Shown piece after piece: positions 1 to 6,759 of a DNA stretch of 17,517 bases; within the stretch, counting starts at the first letter, position 1; every line of letters starts with the position of its first letter. A model generated the notes under the pieces. That model ran no database searches and was not told where the DNA came from. It worked only from the letters and a program-made list of their open reading frames with translations. The translations under genes and the position numbers were made by a program. The stretch spans positions 1 to 17,517 of the forward strand of contig URFI01000017.1 of NCBI GenBank assembly GCA_900547085.1, in the 5' to 3' direction. Source of the stretch: an uncultured Prevotella sp. GTDB taxonomy: Bacteria; Bacteroidota; Bacteroidia; Bacteroidales; Bacteroidaceae.

Positions 1-454
1 AACCAGACTCGCTAAGACCTGCCGCCACCTTTGCGACCTTTCCGCAGTTCTCCAGCTGTACGCTGTACTTGGCGTCGTCACCGGCCTGCCCGTCGAGTTC
101 GAGCGATGTGATGATGTATTTTCCGCTATATCCTCCGCTAGTTTTTCCAGTTCGCTTGTCGCCATCGCGCAATCCGTAGGAGGCGTCGATGGGTTCGCCA
201 GCGAGCTGTTTTTCCTTGAGCTGATCATAGGTGGGTGTGCTACTGTCTCCGTCGGTGAGCACACAGCCCTCTGCGGAGATGCTCTCTGAGAAACTCTTTA
301 CATATTTCTCCTTCCACTTGCCACTTGCAGCCTCTTTTGTGACGCGCTCACCTGTCTCGGTGGTGGTGGTTACCTTGCATCCGGTGGAAAATCCCAGGGC
401 GCTGCCACCCACGCTAAGGATGAGGTTTGTTCCGTCTAAAACACTTTTTGCCAT
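1..454 (-). CDS. Phage tail tube-like / major tail protein, C-terminus beyond the window
   Basis: An open frame of 151 codons runs from an ATG at 454 to the window edge with no stop, so the C-terminus is missing. The start is preceded by a purine-rich AAGAAAG. The N-terminus reads MAKSVLDGTNLILSVGG, followed by Thr- and Gly-rich, beta-type sequence typical of TP901-1-like tail tube proteins, which stack into the tube that conducts DNA. It overlaps the end of the upstream spanin-like gene by 19 bases, so translation is probably coupled. The family assignment rests on sequence style and position after the lysis genes, so a different virion protein is possible. Being sure it is a gene is easy; naming it is less so. 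Confidence 0.65.
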   Translation of the reverse strand, partial: MAKSVLDGTNLILSVGGSALGFSTGCKVTTTTETGERVTKEAASGKWKEKYVKSFSESISAEGCVLTDGDSSTPTYDQLKEKQLAGEPIDASYGLRDGDKRTGKTSGGYSGKYIITSLELDGQAGDDAKYSVQLENCGKVAKVAAGLSESG

Positions 455-1026
455 ATCTTTCTTATTAAAATGGTTAATACTATGCCGGTCGCCACCCCGA
501 CGATGAAGGCGATGAATGTAATTTTGAGACCAGGTGCGGCGCGCTCCTTTGTCGTTCCCTTCAACTCGCTGTTCAACCTGTTCGCCTCAGTGAGTTGCCG
601 TTTGAGCGTGATGATGTTCTTTGAGTAACTTGCGGCTACCAGTAGCAGTGAGTCACATTGTGCCTCAATGATGATTTGCTCAGGCTCATTGGGCGTTGCC
701 GGTTTCCTTTGGAGCTTGACGGTCGCCTGTTTTTCCCTTGCCGTGTATGCCGCTGACGGTGGCAGAGATCTGATGCTGTCGAGTGTCAGCCTGAGACCGA
801 CTGTTGACATGGGCACCCTCACTGGTTTCTGCCATGTTTGGGTGACCGTCGCCGTGAGGTTGTCCCTTTGCAGGCTCATGCTTTCCCCGTGCAGGCTTTG
901 GCGTGTCACTGTCTTGGTCGAGCGACAGCTCCACGCTGACAGGGCAAGTAGTGCGATGAGGGCATATCTGAATAGCCTCGATGGCCCGTGAGAGGCGGTT
1001 GAGCGCCCGTCGCATCTTGTCGCCAT
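436..1026 (-). CDS. Putative one-piece spanin: lipoprotein with C-terminal membrane helix
   Basis: With the ATG at 1026 the product is 196 residues. The N-terminus is a lipoprotein-type signal: an Arg-containing n-region, then YALIALLALSAWSC, with the candidate lipidated Cys at residue 34. The -2 Trp is unusual for a lipobox, though Bacteroidetes lipoboxes are relaxed. The middle is a hydrophilic periplasmic stretch ending in a coiled-coil-like Leu pattern, and the last 30 residues (ITFIAFIVGVATGIVLTILI, then basic) form a transmembrane helix. A lipid anchor at one end and an inner-membrane helix at the other is the design of u-spanins, which fuse the inner and outer membranes at the end of lysis. 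The position after the endolysin supports this. Longer in-frame starts exist at 1092 and 1053. The 5' part lies inside the neighbouring gene in another frame, as Rz1 does in Rz. Confidence 0.55.
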   Translation of the reverse strand: MATRCDGRSTASHGPSRLFRYALIALLALSAWSCRSTKTVTRQSLHGESMSLQRDNLTATVTQTWQKPVRVPMSTVGLRLTLDSIRSLPPSAAYTAREKQATVKLQRKPATPNEPEQIIIEAQCDSLLLVAASYSKNIITLKRQLTEANRLNSELKGTTKERAAPGLKITFIAFIVGVATGIVLTILIRKIWQKVF

Positions 1027-1246
1027 CGGTGCGAAGATTCTCAATTTTGTCATAGTTGGTTTCGTTTTGCTGTTGCAGACTGATGAGCTCACGGCTCACC
1101 ATGTCGTACATCTGCTTGTAGGTATCCTCTATCTTTTTTTTCTCCTCGACGGTTCTGAGGCGTCGGTTGGCGATCCAGGCAATGGCGGCTCCGATACCGC
1201 CCGATGGGATTGCCCATTGCAGGATTTGAAATATCGTGTCTCCCAT
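686..1246 (-). CDS. Small membrane-anchored coiled-coil lysis-module protein (holin or i-spanin-like)
   Basis: The product is 186 residues. The N-terminus carries one short hydrophobic segment (about residues 5-25, AIPSGGIGAAIAWIA), then basic residues and a long charged coiled coil (about 30-90) ending in a CPHRTTCPV motif with paired cysteines. I recognise this arrangement from many Bacteroidetes prophages, where it sits beside the endolysin without a proven role. The last 80 residues are low-complexity, rich in Pro, Lys, Gly and His, and overlap the spanin-like gene in another frame, so they may be unselected read-through. It starts 9 bases after the amidase stop. One anchor plus coiled coil fits an inner-membrane spanin subunit as well as a holin; the sequence does not decide between them. 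Confidence 0.6.
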   Translation of the reverse strand: MGDTIFQILQWAIPSGGIGAAIAWIANRRLRTVEEKKKIEDTYKQMYDMVSRELISLQQQNETNYDKIENLRTDGDKMRRALNRLSRAIEAIQICPHRTTCPVSVELSLDQDSDTPKPARGKHEPAKGQPHGDGHPNMAETSEGAHVNSRSQADTRQHQISATVSGIHGKGKTGDRQAPKETGNAQ

Positions 1247-1255
1247 TGCTCTGTG

Positions 1256-1741
1256 TTATGAATGCTGATTGAACGTTTGCCGTATGCCTATCTCGGCCAT
1301 CCACTGGCCCACGTCGAACGAGGGGCATTGCTTGGCGGGGTTGAGGTCGTGGTGTCCTACGATGCGTATCTGCGGGAACCGGCTGTGGAACTCGAGGACG
1401 TATCGCTTGAGTGCCTCGCACTGTGCCGGCGTGCGGGTGTCCTTAGGGTGCATGTGGCTGTCGCATCCGCCCACATACACGATGTGCCGGCTCACGCTGT
1501 TGTACCCTGCCGCACCATTGGTGATCTCCCAGTTGTCTACACGGTCGTCTTCGTTGTTGGGTGCCAGCCGCTCGATGGTGCCGTCAAGATGAATGAGGTC
1601 CGTGTAGCCTACGTGTTTCCACCCCCTGCCTGCCGGGGGTGGCGCGGTGTGCCATCGGCGTATCTCAGCCGCAGACACCTCGCGCCCCTCCGGCGTGGCG
1701 GTGCAATGGATAACGAGATATTTCATCGGCTTGCTCATCAT
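1256..1741 (-). CDS. N-acetylmuramoyl-L-alanine amidase (phage endolysin, Amidase_2)
   Basis: This 161-residue protein is a single amidase domain of the T7 lysozyme type, which cuts the bond between MurNAc and L-Ala in peptidoglycan to release virions. Visible active-site residues are His12 (LVIHCTAT), Tyr46 (HVGYTDLI), His130 (IVGHHDLNP) and Cys139 (KQCPSFD). Lys137 lies two before the Cys, as in T7 lysozyme. His12, His130 and Cys139 would hold the zinc. There is no signal peptide and no cell-wall binding domain, so it needs a holin-type partner, fitting the membrane protein encoded next. Its ATG overlaps the capsid stop as ATGA, indicating translational coupling. The length is normal for such endolysins. 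The assignment is secure. Confidence 0.93.
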   Translation of the reverse strand: MMSKPMKYLVIHCTATPEGREVSAAEIRRWHTAPPPAGRGWKHVGYTDLIHLDGTIERLAPNNEDDRVDNWEITNGAAGYNSVSRHIVYVGGCDSHMHPKDTRTPAQCEALKRYVLEFHSRFPQIRIVGHHDLNPAKQCPSFDVGQWMAEIGIRQTFNQHS

Positions 1742-2793
1742 GCGGTTTCTTTATAGCCACTTGCCATTACCACGCCCGCATCAGTCTTTTTAGGCATGCA
1801 GATGAAATAATGGCGGAAGTTGATTTTGTTGCGCTGGTATTCTGGGTCGGTGGAAGCCTCGCTGTAATACATCTTGGTCGAACCAGTGGCCTTGAACACG
1901 CGTGGCGTGTAGAAGGCGAAGGAACACTGGAACTCTCCCTTCTCGGCCTTTGCGCCAAGTGCTTTCTTGACGCCAGCCTGCGTATAGAGTGGCGTGTTTG
2001 TATACTCGAAGATGTCGAACCCGTAGAGCTTGCCTACCTTACCGGTTCCGCGGTCGATGTTGTACTGCTCACGGAAGTTCTGGCTGGCGAGCAGCAGGTC
2101 GTTGACGTGGTCGGGGCAGAGGACGAGGCGGCGGTTTTCTGCCGGCACCTTAATCTTGTCCAACGCACGCTTCATGGCCACAAGGTCTTGAGGTGTCAGG
2201 CGCAGTCGGCCAGTTTCAGCGTCGCGCTCTCCGGTGGTGGTGAGCACGGGCGTGGTGGCGCTGTTTTTCTGAGCGCAGAGCGCATGGGCAGCCTTGGCGA
2301 ATTTAGAATCGTTGATGGCGTTGCCGTGACTTTCTTTCACCCGTGCCATCTTATCGTAGCTGACGGCATATAGTTCGTCATCGGTGATGGGTGTGACTTT
2401 TGTTTGGAACTTGTCGAGCTTGACGGCAATGTCTTTGTCGTCCAATGCCTGCAGTGGTATGGGATAGGTGGTGTTGTTGACCAGCACGTCAGGGTCGACC
2501 CCTACGTCGACGAGGTGAATGACGTCGTTGTTGATAATGGTACTCTGGTCTGGCACGCCGTCGAGCCATGAGCCTTCAAGGCCTCTGCGCAGGGTTTTCA
2601 CCAGCTCGCCGGTCCATATCTCTGTAAATACTCCAGCGCGGAGTGCGCCTTTTGGCATGGTGCCCACCATGGCAGCCACCAAGTTGAGGGTCAATGCGCC
2701 AGCCATGGCAGGCAAGCCCAGCATTTGAGCAATGACGGCACCTACTATCGCATTGAATAGCAGTGCGAGAACTGTTTTCATGAGTCTGTTCAT
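1738..2793 (-). CDS. Major capsid protein (HK97-fold type, Bacteroidetes Mu-like phage)
   Basis: The product is 351 residues. It opens with an unusual hydrophobic stretch (about residues 5-45), then GALRAGVFTEIWTGELVK, which I recognise as the start of the main domain in capsid proteins of Bacteroidetes transposable phages. Later segments include TPQDLVAMKRALDKIKVP and RRLVLCPDHVNDLLL, typical of the P-domain helix and strand, and GKLYGFDIFEYTNTPLY. It follows the protease-scaffold gene by 33 bases, the usual order for capsid assembly, and an A-rich leader precedes the ATG. The hydrophobic N-terminus may be removed by the prohead protease, as delta domains are; that is inference. The capsid call is confident from position and recognisable sequence. 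Confidence 0.85.
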   Translation of the reverse strand: MNRLMKTVLALLFNAIVGAVIAQMLGLPAMAGALTLNLVAAMVGTMPKGALRAGVFTEIWTGELVKTLRRGLEGSWLDGVPDQSTIINNDVIHLVDVGVDPDVLVNNTTYPIPLQALDDKDIAVKLDKFQTKVTPITDDELYAVSYDKMARVKESHGNAINDSKFAKAAHALCAQKNSATTPVLTTTGERDAETGRLRLTPQDLVAMKRALDKIKVPAENRRLVLCPDHVNDLLLASQNFREQYNIDRGTGKVGKLYGFDIFEYTNTPLYTQAGVKKALGAKAEKGEFQCSFAFYTPRVFKATGSTKMYYSEASTDPEYQRNKINFRHYFICMPKKTDAGVVMASGYKETA

Positions 2794-2826
2794 TTTTTTT
2801 TATAGTTTTGGTATGAATTGTTTTGT

Positions 2827-3765
2827 TTATATCTGGCACTCGATGCCATACTCAGCCTTGTACAGGCGTTTGTATTCCTCGGGATTCTCCGAGCGCAAGG
2901 TGGCAAGCTGGCTGGCCGGCACCTGGCTGAGTTTCGTTATCTGCTGGTTGCTGTCAGACGCACCTCCCTGATGTCCCAAGACGGAGGACAGGCGCACGGC
3001 AGGGTGCAGCACCCGGAGCGTCTTCTCCAGCTCTTCCGCGCCAATCTTCTTGCCCAGCTCTACAAACTGGTCTTTGTTGTTTAACTCAATGCGCTTGTCG
3101 GCGATGGCTTGCTCGACAAGGCTGTTGATTCTGGCCAAGGTGAGCTTCTCTTTTTCTTGCAGCAGCGACGTGTTCTGTTCCTTGACGGCATTCAACTCGG
3201 CAATCTTGGCGGAGATTTCAGCCTCGGTTGCCGTTTCCGGCAGCCCCAAATTCAGGGCGATGGTCTTGTTTTCCATTTCTTCTGTTTTTTGTTTGTTAAT
3301 ATTATTCAAAAGCGGCAGCGGGCAATCTCCGTCCCTGCCGAGGGTTATTCTTTTTCCGTCTTTATGAAGCACGAGGGCATCATCATTGGCACCGACATCA
3401 GCAACGCTGACCTCAAAGAGCTTGCTCTTGGTGATGGTGGGACGTGTCTGCCCTTGGACAAGCATGCTCGCATCCTCGCTTGTTTCCAATATTTCCAAAC
3501 CGGCGCTCACCATTCTTAGACTTCCGAACTCGAACTGTTTTTTGCAACGTTGGCTCAATTCGGAGGCGCAGTCGAACATCAGTTCGCCGGTTACCTCATT
3601 GTTCTCCACCTTCAGGTCTTTCACATAACCCACCACATTGCCACGCTCGTGCATATAAAGCAGTACGGGGTTACGGTTGTACTGAGCCACGTCCATACCA
3701 TGCGTCAGCACCCTGAACCCATAGCTGTTCAGGCTGTCATTTGATATTCTTACACGTTTTCCCAT
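2827..3765 (-). CDS. Prohead serine protease fused to scaffold protein
   Basis: The product is 312 residues with two parts. Residues 1-150 form a prohead protease domain: HERG around His39, and FGSLRMVSAGLEI with Ser87 as likely nucleophile, then LFEVSVADVGANDDA, the pattern of the S78/HK97-like protease family. Residues 164-312 are a charged, coiled-coil-rich scaffold, which would fill the prohead and be digested before DNA packaging. The parts are joined by an AT-rich linker (NNINKQKTEE) directly before Met164 (ATG at 3276), itself preceded by an AGAAGAA purine run, so the scaffold may also be made separately from an internal start. It is the first gene of the leftward operon and begins about 30 bases after its promoter. 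Confidence 0.85.
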   Translation of the reverse strand: MGKRVRISNDSLNSYGFRVLTHGMDVAQYNRNPVLLYMHERGNVVGYVKDLKVENNEVTGELMFDCASELSQRCKKQFEFGSLRMVSAGLEILETSEDASMLVQGQTRPTITKSKLFEVSVADVGANDDALVLHKDGKRITLGRDGDCPLPLLNNINKQKTEEMENKTIALNLGLPETATEAEISAKIAELNAVKEQNTSLLQEKEKLTLARINSLVEQAIADKRIELNNKDQFVELGKKIGAEELEKTLRVLHPAVRLSSVLGHQGGASDSNQQITKLSQVPASQLATLRSENPEEYKRLYKAEYGIECQI

Positions 3766-3791
3766 TTGCGTTTCATGTTCAATTTTGACTG

Positions 3792-3823
3792 CAATATTAC
3801 GTCATAAATCATTGACTTCCAAA
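3792..3823 (-). promoter_or_regulatory. Bacteroidetes-type promoter for the leftward virion operon
   Basis: On the minus strand, TTTG (3823-3820) is followed after 20 bp by TAATATTG (3799-3792), one mismatch from the TAnnTTTG -7 consensus. Transcription would start around 3785, leaving a leader of about 20 bases before the protease ATG at 3765. Confidence 0.55.
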
Positions 3824-3827
3824 AAAG

Positions 3828-3886
3828 TATGAAACCACTGCACGCTTCTATGAAGCGGCTGCACCGTTTTTTTGAAACCTCAATAA
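3828..3886. repeat. Phased direct repeats between divergent virion promoters
   Basis: TATGAAACCACTGCAC (3828-3843) and TATGAAGCGGCTGCAC (3849-3864) are 13/16 identical and exactly 21 bp apart, two helical turns. A weaker third copy, TTTGAAACC, begins at 3871. Between the first two lies a perfect inverted repeat CGCTTC-TAT-GAAGCG (3843-3857). The position between the two outward promoters suggests a binding site for a late regulator of both arms. Confidence 0.45.
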
Positions 3887-3901
3887 AATAAGGCAATTTT
3901 G
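3871..3901 (+). promoter_or_regulatory. Bacteroidetes-type promoter for the rightward terminase operon
   Basis: TTTG (3871-3874), 19 bp, then CAATTTTG (3894-3901), one base from TAnnTTTG. Transcription would start near 3908, about 18 bases before the chosen ATG at 3926. The -33 element overlaps the third direct repeat. Confidence 0.5.
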
Positions 3902-3925
3902 CATGGTAAAGCAACAAACCGATAT

Positions 3926-4390
3926 ATGACAAAAGCAGAAACAGAAAAGAAAAAATCATTGGCCCGCTCTCTCTACCTTGCGGGAATGGAGCAGAACGAG
4001 ATAGCTGACAAAGTGGAGGTGTCGAGGGTCACCATATCCAAGTGGTGCAATGCGGGCGGGTGGAAAGAGGCGAGGGCGGCCAAGAACGTGACACGACCCG
4101 AGCTGGTGAACAAACTGCTGCTCACCATAGACAAGTTGATAACCGAGGTGAACGAGTCGGAAGACCCATCGCTCATTGCAGGGCTGGGCGACAAGCTCGC
4201 CAAACTGTCATCCGTCATCGAGAAGCTCGACAAGAAGGCCAATGTGGTGGATGCGATTGAAGTTTTCATGGCATTCTCCAAGTGGCTGGAGTACCGTTCG
4301 ACGATTGACCCTACCGTCACGCCAGAACTCATCAAGACCATCAACAAGTTTCAGGACATGTACCTCACCGAACAGATGGGAATAAAGTAG
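3926..4390 (+). CDS. Phage terminase small subunit-like, helix-turn-helix protein
   Basis: The product is 154 residues from the ATG at 3926; a TTG nine codons upstream is possible but would lie at the predicted promoter. Residues 12-50 form a helix-turn-helix (ARSLYLAGMEQNEIADKVEV, then SRVTISKWCNAGGW), as in small terminase subunits that bind the packaging site or phage DNA. The rest is helical with heptad Leu, consistent with oligomerisation, and resembles Mu-like small terminases. The large terminase starts 7 bases after its stop. In a Mu-type phage, packaging starts near the left end of integrated DNA and recognises phage sequence, the presumed role here. Confidence 0.75.
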   Translation: MTKAETEKKKSLARSLYLAGMEQNEIADKVEVSRVTISKWCNAGGWKEARAAKNVTRPELVNKLLLTIDKLITEVNESEDPSLIAGLGDKLAKLSSVIEKLDKKANVVDAIEVFMAFSKWLEYRSTIDPTVTPELIKTINKFQDMYLTEQMGIK

Positions 4391-4397
4391 AATACGT

Positions 4398-5960
4398 ATG
4401 GCTACAGCATTAGAAAAGAAGCAGGCATTTGAGCAGTGGAAGGAACATTGCAAGCGCATTCAGTCGATCACCGACACGGCGGCACTTGCCCATGAGACGC
4501 CTGCCCAGAAAGACCAGCGCAAGAAAAGGCTGATGGCCAATTATGCCGCTTTTTGTGAGTATTATTTCCCGCATTTTCTCACCCTTCGTGACAAGACGAC
4601 GGGAGAGGTGGTTCGCACGGTACACAACGCGCCTTTCCACAACGCTGCAGCCGTCAAGGTAAAGAACACGCCGAACCTCAAGGCGGTCTTCAAATGGCCT
4701 CGAGGGCATGCCAAGTCTACCCACATGGACATATTCACACCCCTGTGGCTCATGTTCCAACCAAAGCGGCTGATAAACTTCATGGTGCTCGTCGGAAAGT
4801 CAGAGGATAGTGCAAACCGGCTTCTCGGCGACATTCAGGCGGAACTACAGTACAACAAGCGCATCATTGCCGACTTCGGCAAGCAAATGTCGATGGGCAA
4901 CTGGACGGAGGGGGAATTCACCACCAAGGAGGGGGTATATTTCCTTGCGTGTGGTCGTGGACAGTCGCCGCGTGGTCTCCGCAAGCGTGAGGCACGGCCG
5001 GACTATATCATCATTGACGACCTTGATGACGATGAGCTCTGCCGCAATGAGCGCCGTGTGCGGGAACTCACCGACTGGGTCAAGGAAGCCCTCTTCGGTG
5101 CCCTCGATGTGGGGCGTGGACGCTTCATTATGGTCGGCAACCTTATCTCGAAGACATCTGTCTTGGCCAACATCTGCAAGACAAAGGGCGTGCATGTCTC
5201 AACCATATATGCCGTGGACAGCGAGGGCAATCCCGTATGGCGTGAGAAATGGACCAAGGAGGAAGCACGCGAATATGCCGGCTTCGTGGGCTATCGTGCC
5301 TGGAACAAGGAGATGATGCACAATCCCATCGTCGAGGGAACTGTCTTCCGGCAGGAATGGATCCGTTGGGCAAAACGACCGGCATGGCGCGATTTCTCCG
5401 AATTTGTACTATATATCGACCCGTCGTGGAAAAGCAAGAAGACTAACGACACCAAGGCTGCCAAGCTTTGGGGAAAGCACAAAACACATCTTTGGCACCT
5501 GCGTGCTTTCGTCCGTAAGGCGTCTGTTGCCGAACTCGTACGCTGGTGCTACGACCTCTACGAGTGGAGCCGAGAGGTAGGCATCGCCATACGATTTGCA
5601 ATGGAGGCAAGTTTCATGCAGGATATTATCCTTGACGACTTCACAATAGAGGGCAATCTTCGGGGATACCAACTCCCCATCACGGGCGATACACGCAAAA
5701 AACCGGACAAGTTCCAGCGAGTAGAGGCAATCAGTCCGCTATGGGAACGGGGCTTTGTCTATTATGACATCTCGCAGAAGGAAGACCCGGACATGCAGGC
5801 CGGTGTCGAACAGACACTCGCATTCGAAAAAGGCATGGCTGGCAACGACGATGCGCCTGACGCAGACGAGGGGGCTATTTGGATTCTGCAGCGCAATGCA
5901 AGACAGGAGAGTTTTCAACCGGTGTTCGGAAAAAGACCGACCGCCAAAAATTCATGGTAG
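4398..5960 (+). CDS. Phage terminase large subunit (Mu gp28-like ATPase and nuclease)
   Basis: The product is 520 residues, normal length. The N-terminal ATPase shows a Walker A variant KWPRGHAKST (residues 99-108) and Walker B DYIIIDDLDDDE (about 202-213), followed by the coupling region VGNLISKTS. The C-terminal half is an RNase H-fold nuclease: FVLYIDPSW (first acidic residue), FAMEASFMQDIILDDF (second) and DADEGAI near the end (third). It powers DNA packaging into proheads and cuts host-flanked DNA once the head is full. It sits between the small terminase and a small basic protein whose ATG begins one base after this stop. Function is clear from the motifs. Confidence 0.93.
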   Translation: MATALEKKQAFEQWKEHCKRIQSITDTAALAHETPAQKDQRKKRLMANYAAFCEYYFPHFLTLRDKTTGEVVRTVHNAPFHNAAAVKVKNTPNLKAVFKWPRGHAKSTHMDIFTPLWLMFQPKRLINFMVLVGKSEDSANRLLGDIQAELQYNKRIIADFGKQMSMGNWTEGEFTTKEGVYFLACGRGQSPRGLRKREARPDYIIIDDLDDDELCRNERRVRELTDWVKEALFGALDVGRGRFIMVGNLISKTSVLANICKTKGVHVSTIYAVDSEGNPVWREKWTKEEAREYAGFVGYRAWNKEMMHNPIVEGTVFRQEWIRWAKRPAWRDFSEFVLYIDPSWKSKKTNDTKAAKLWGKHKTHLWHLRAFVRKASVAELVRWCYDLYEWSREVGIAIRFAMEASFMQDIILDDFTIEGNLRGYQLPITGDTRKKPDKFQRVEAISPLWERGFVYYDISQKEDPDMQAGVEQTLAFEKGMAGNDDAPDADEGAIWILQRNARQESFQPVFGKRPTAKNSW

Positions 5961-5961
5961 T

Positions 5962-6192
5962 ATGATAAAACTGATAAAAGACATCATTTTCGCTTGGAAA
6001 TACAAGCGTGCAGTCCGGAAGGCCAAAAAGCTGTCGGCTTTGTTCGGAATGAAGTATTATGTGCTCAATATGGGTGGCAGGCTCAAGGTTGTGCCCAAGC
6101 AGAACATACGTCACCTCGTGCACACCCACCGTTTCCGTAAGGGGGTCAAGGTAGCGGATATTGAAAAGATAGCATTGTATGTAACCACATAA
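5962..6192 (+). CDS. Small basic phage protein of unknown function
   Basis: The product is 76 residues and very basic (many Lys and Arg). The ATG at 5962 follows the terminase stop by one base, so it is probably translationally coupled. It begins with an amphipathic helix (MIKLIKDIIFAWKYKRAVRK) and ends in a short beta-rich part (KYYVLNMGGRLKVVPKQNIR). I do not recognise a named family. Its place in the packaging operon suggests a terminase accessory or a small head protein, which is only inference. A longer open frame upstream overlaps the terminase and is not needed. Confidence 0.7.
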   Translation: MIKLIKDIIFAWKYKRAVRKAKKLSALFGMKYYVLNMGGRLKVVPKQNIRHLVHTHRFRKGVKVADIEKIALYVTT

Positions 6193-6205
6193 AAAGGGGG
6201 TTCCT

Positions 6206-6625
6206 ATGTTTATCACAGATGAAGATTACAGAGTCGTTATCGGCGAGGCAGCCCTGAAAACGGTATCGCAGACCTCTGCCGAAAACCGGGCCAACGCAGA
6301 GAGCGAGGCACAGGAGGAGATATCGAGTTATCTCAGACCTGTCTATGACTGCAAAGCGGTGTTTGCCGCAGATGGCTTCAGTCGCAATAAACTCATCGTC
6401 ATGTATATGTGTGACATCGCATTGTACCACATGACGGCATCCTTACCACAGAAGATGGGAAGCGAGATCCGGAAGGAACGCTACGAGCGTGCCGTGAAAT
6501 GGCTGGAAGGCGTACAGGCGGGAAAGATAGTGCCTGACCTGCCCGTCTGCGTGGATGCGACAGGGGAGCCGTCAGGTGTCGGGGTCGTCTTTCACTCACA
6601 GAAACCTTTAAGAAATAACTGGTAA
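6206..6625 (+). CDS. DUF1320 (Mu gp36-like) head-completion protein
   Basis: The product is 139 residues and starts FITDEDYRVVIGEAALKTV, matching the DUF1320 / Mu gp36 pattern: an N-terminal 'I-T-x-x-D' segment, a helical bundle with EEISSYLRPVYD, and DIALYHMTASLP, followed by the recurring RYERAVKWLEGVQAGKI, also typical of gp6-type connector proteins. Such proteins form part of the neck that joins portal to tail. A strong GGGGG lies 8 bases before the ATG. In Mu this gene lies after the capsid gene; here it sits between terminase and portal, so the head genes have been reordered. Confidence 0.8.
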   Translation: MFITDEDYRVVIGEAALKTVSQTSAENRANAESEAQEEISSYLRPVYDCKAVFAADGFSRNKLIVMYMCDIALYHMTASLPQKMGSEIRKERYERAVKWLEGVQAGKIVPDLPVCVDATGEPSGVGVVFHSQKPLRNNW

Positions 6626-6632
6626 ACTCATG

Positions 6633-6727
6633 ATAATTCATAATTCATAATTCATAATTTTACTAACGACTCATCAACTCTCAACTCTCAACTAAAAGTA
6701 TGAATTATGAATTCTTAATTATGAATT
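6633..6727. repeat. Cluster of 7-bp tandem repeats forming a large inverted repeat
   Basis: ATAATTC occurs four times in tandem at 6633-6660 (last copy ends T), CAACTCT about three times at 6675-6695, and ATGAATT four times at 6700-6727 (third copy CTTAATT). The first and last blocks are reverse complements, so the block could fold into a long AT-rich hairpin with the CAACTCT array in its loop. It fills most of the 134-bp gap before the portal gene. Confidence 0.85.
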
Positions 6728-6759
6728 AACTCGTGAACTAAAAATAGAAAGAAACCATC

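Noticed and set aside
1262..1756. Plus-strand open frame over the amidase gene
   Set aside because: The minus strand encodes an amidase with all catalytic residues; this is its shadow.
1810..2373. Long plus-strand open frame over the capsid gene
   Set aside because: It is the complement of a clear capsid gene, and its translation resembles no family.
6633..6727. CRISPR array
   Set aside because: Units of 7 bp in direct tandem with no spacers; not a CRISPR.
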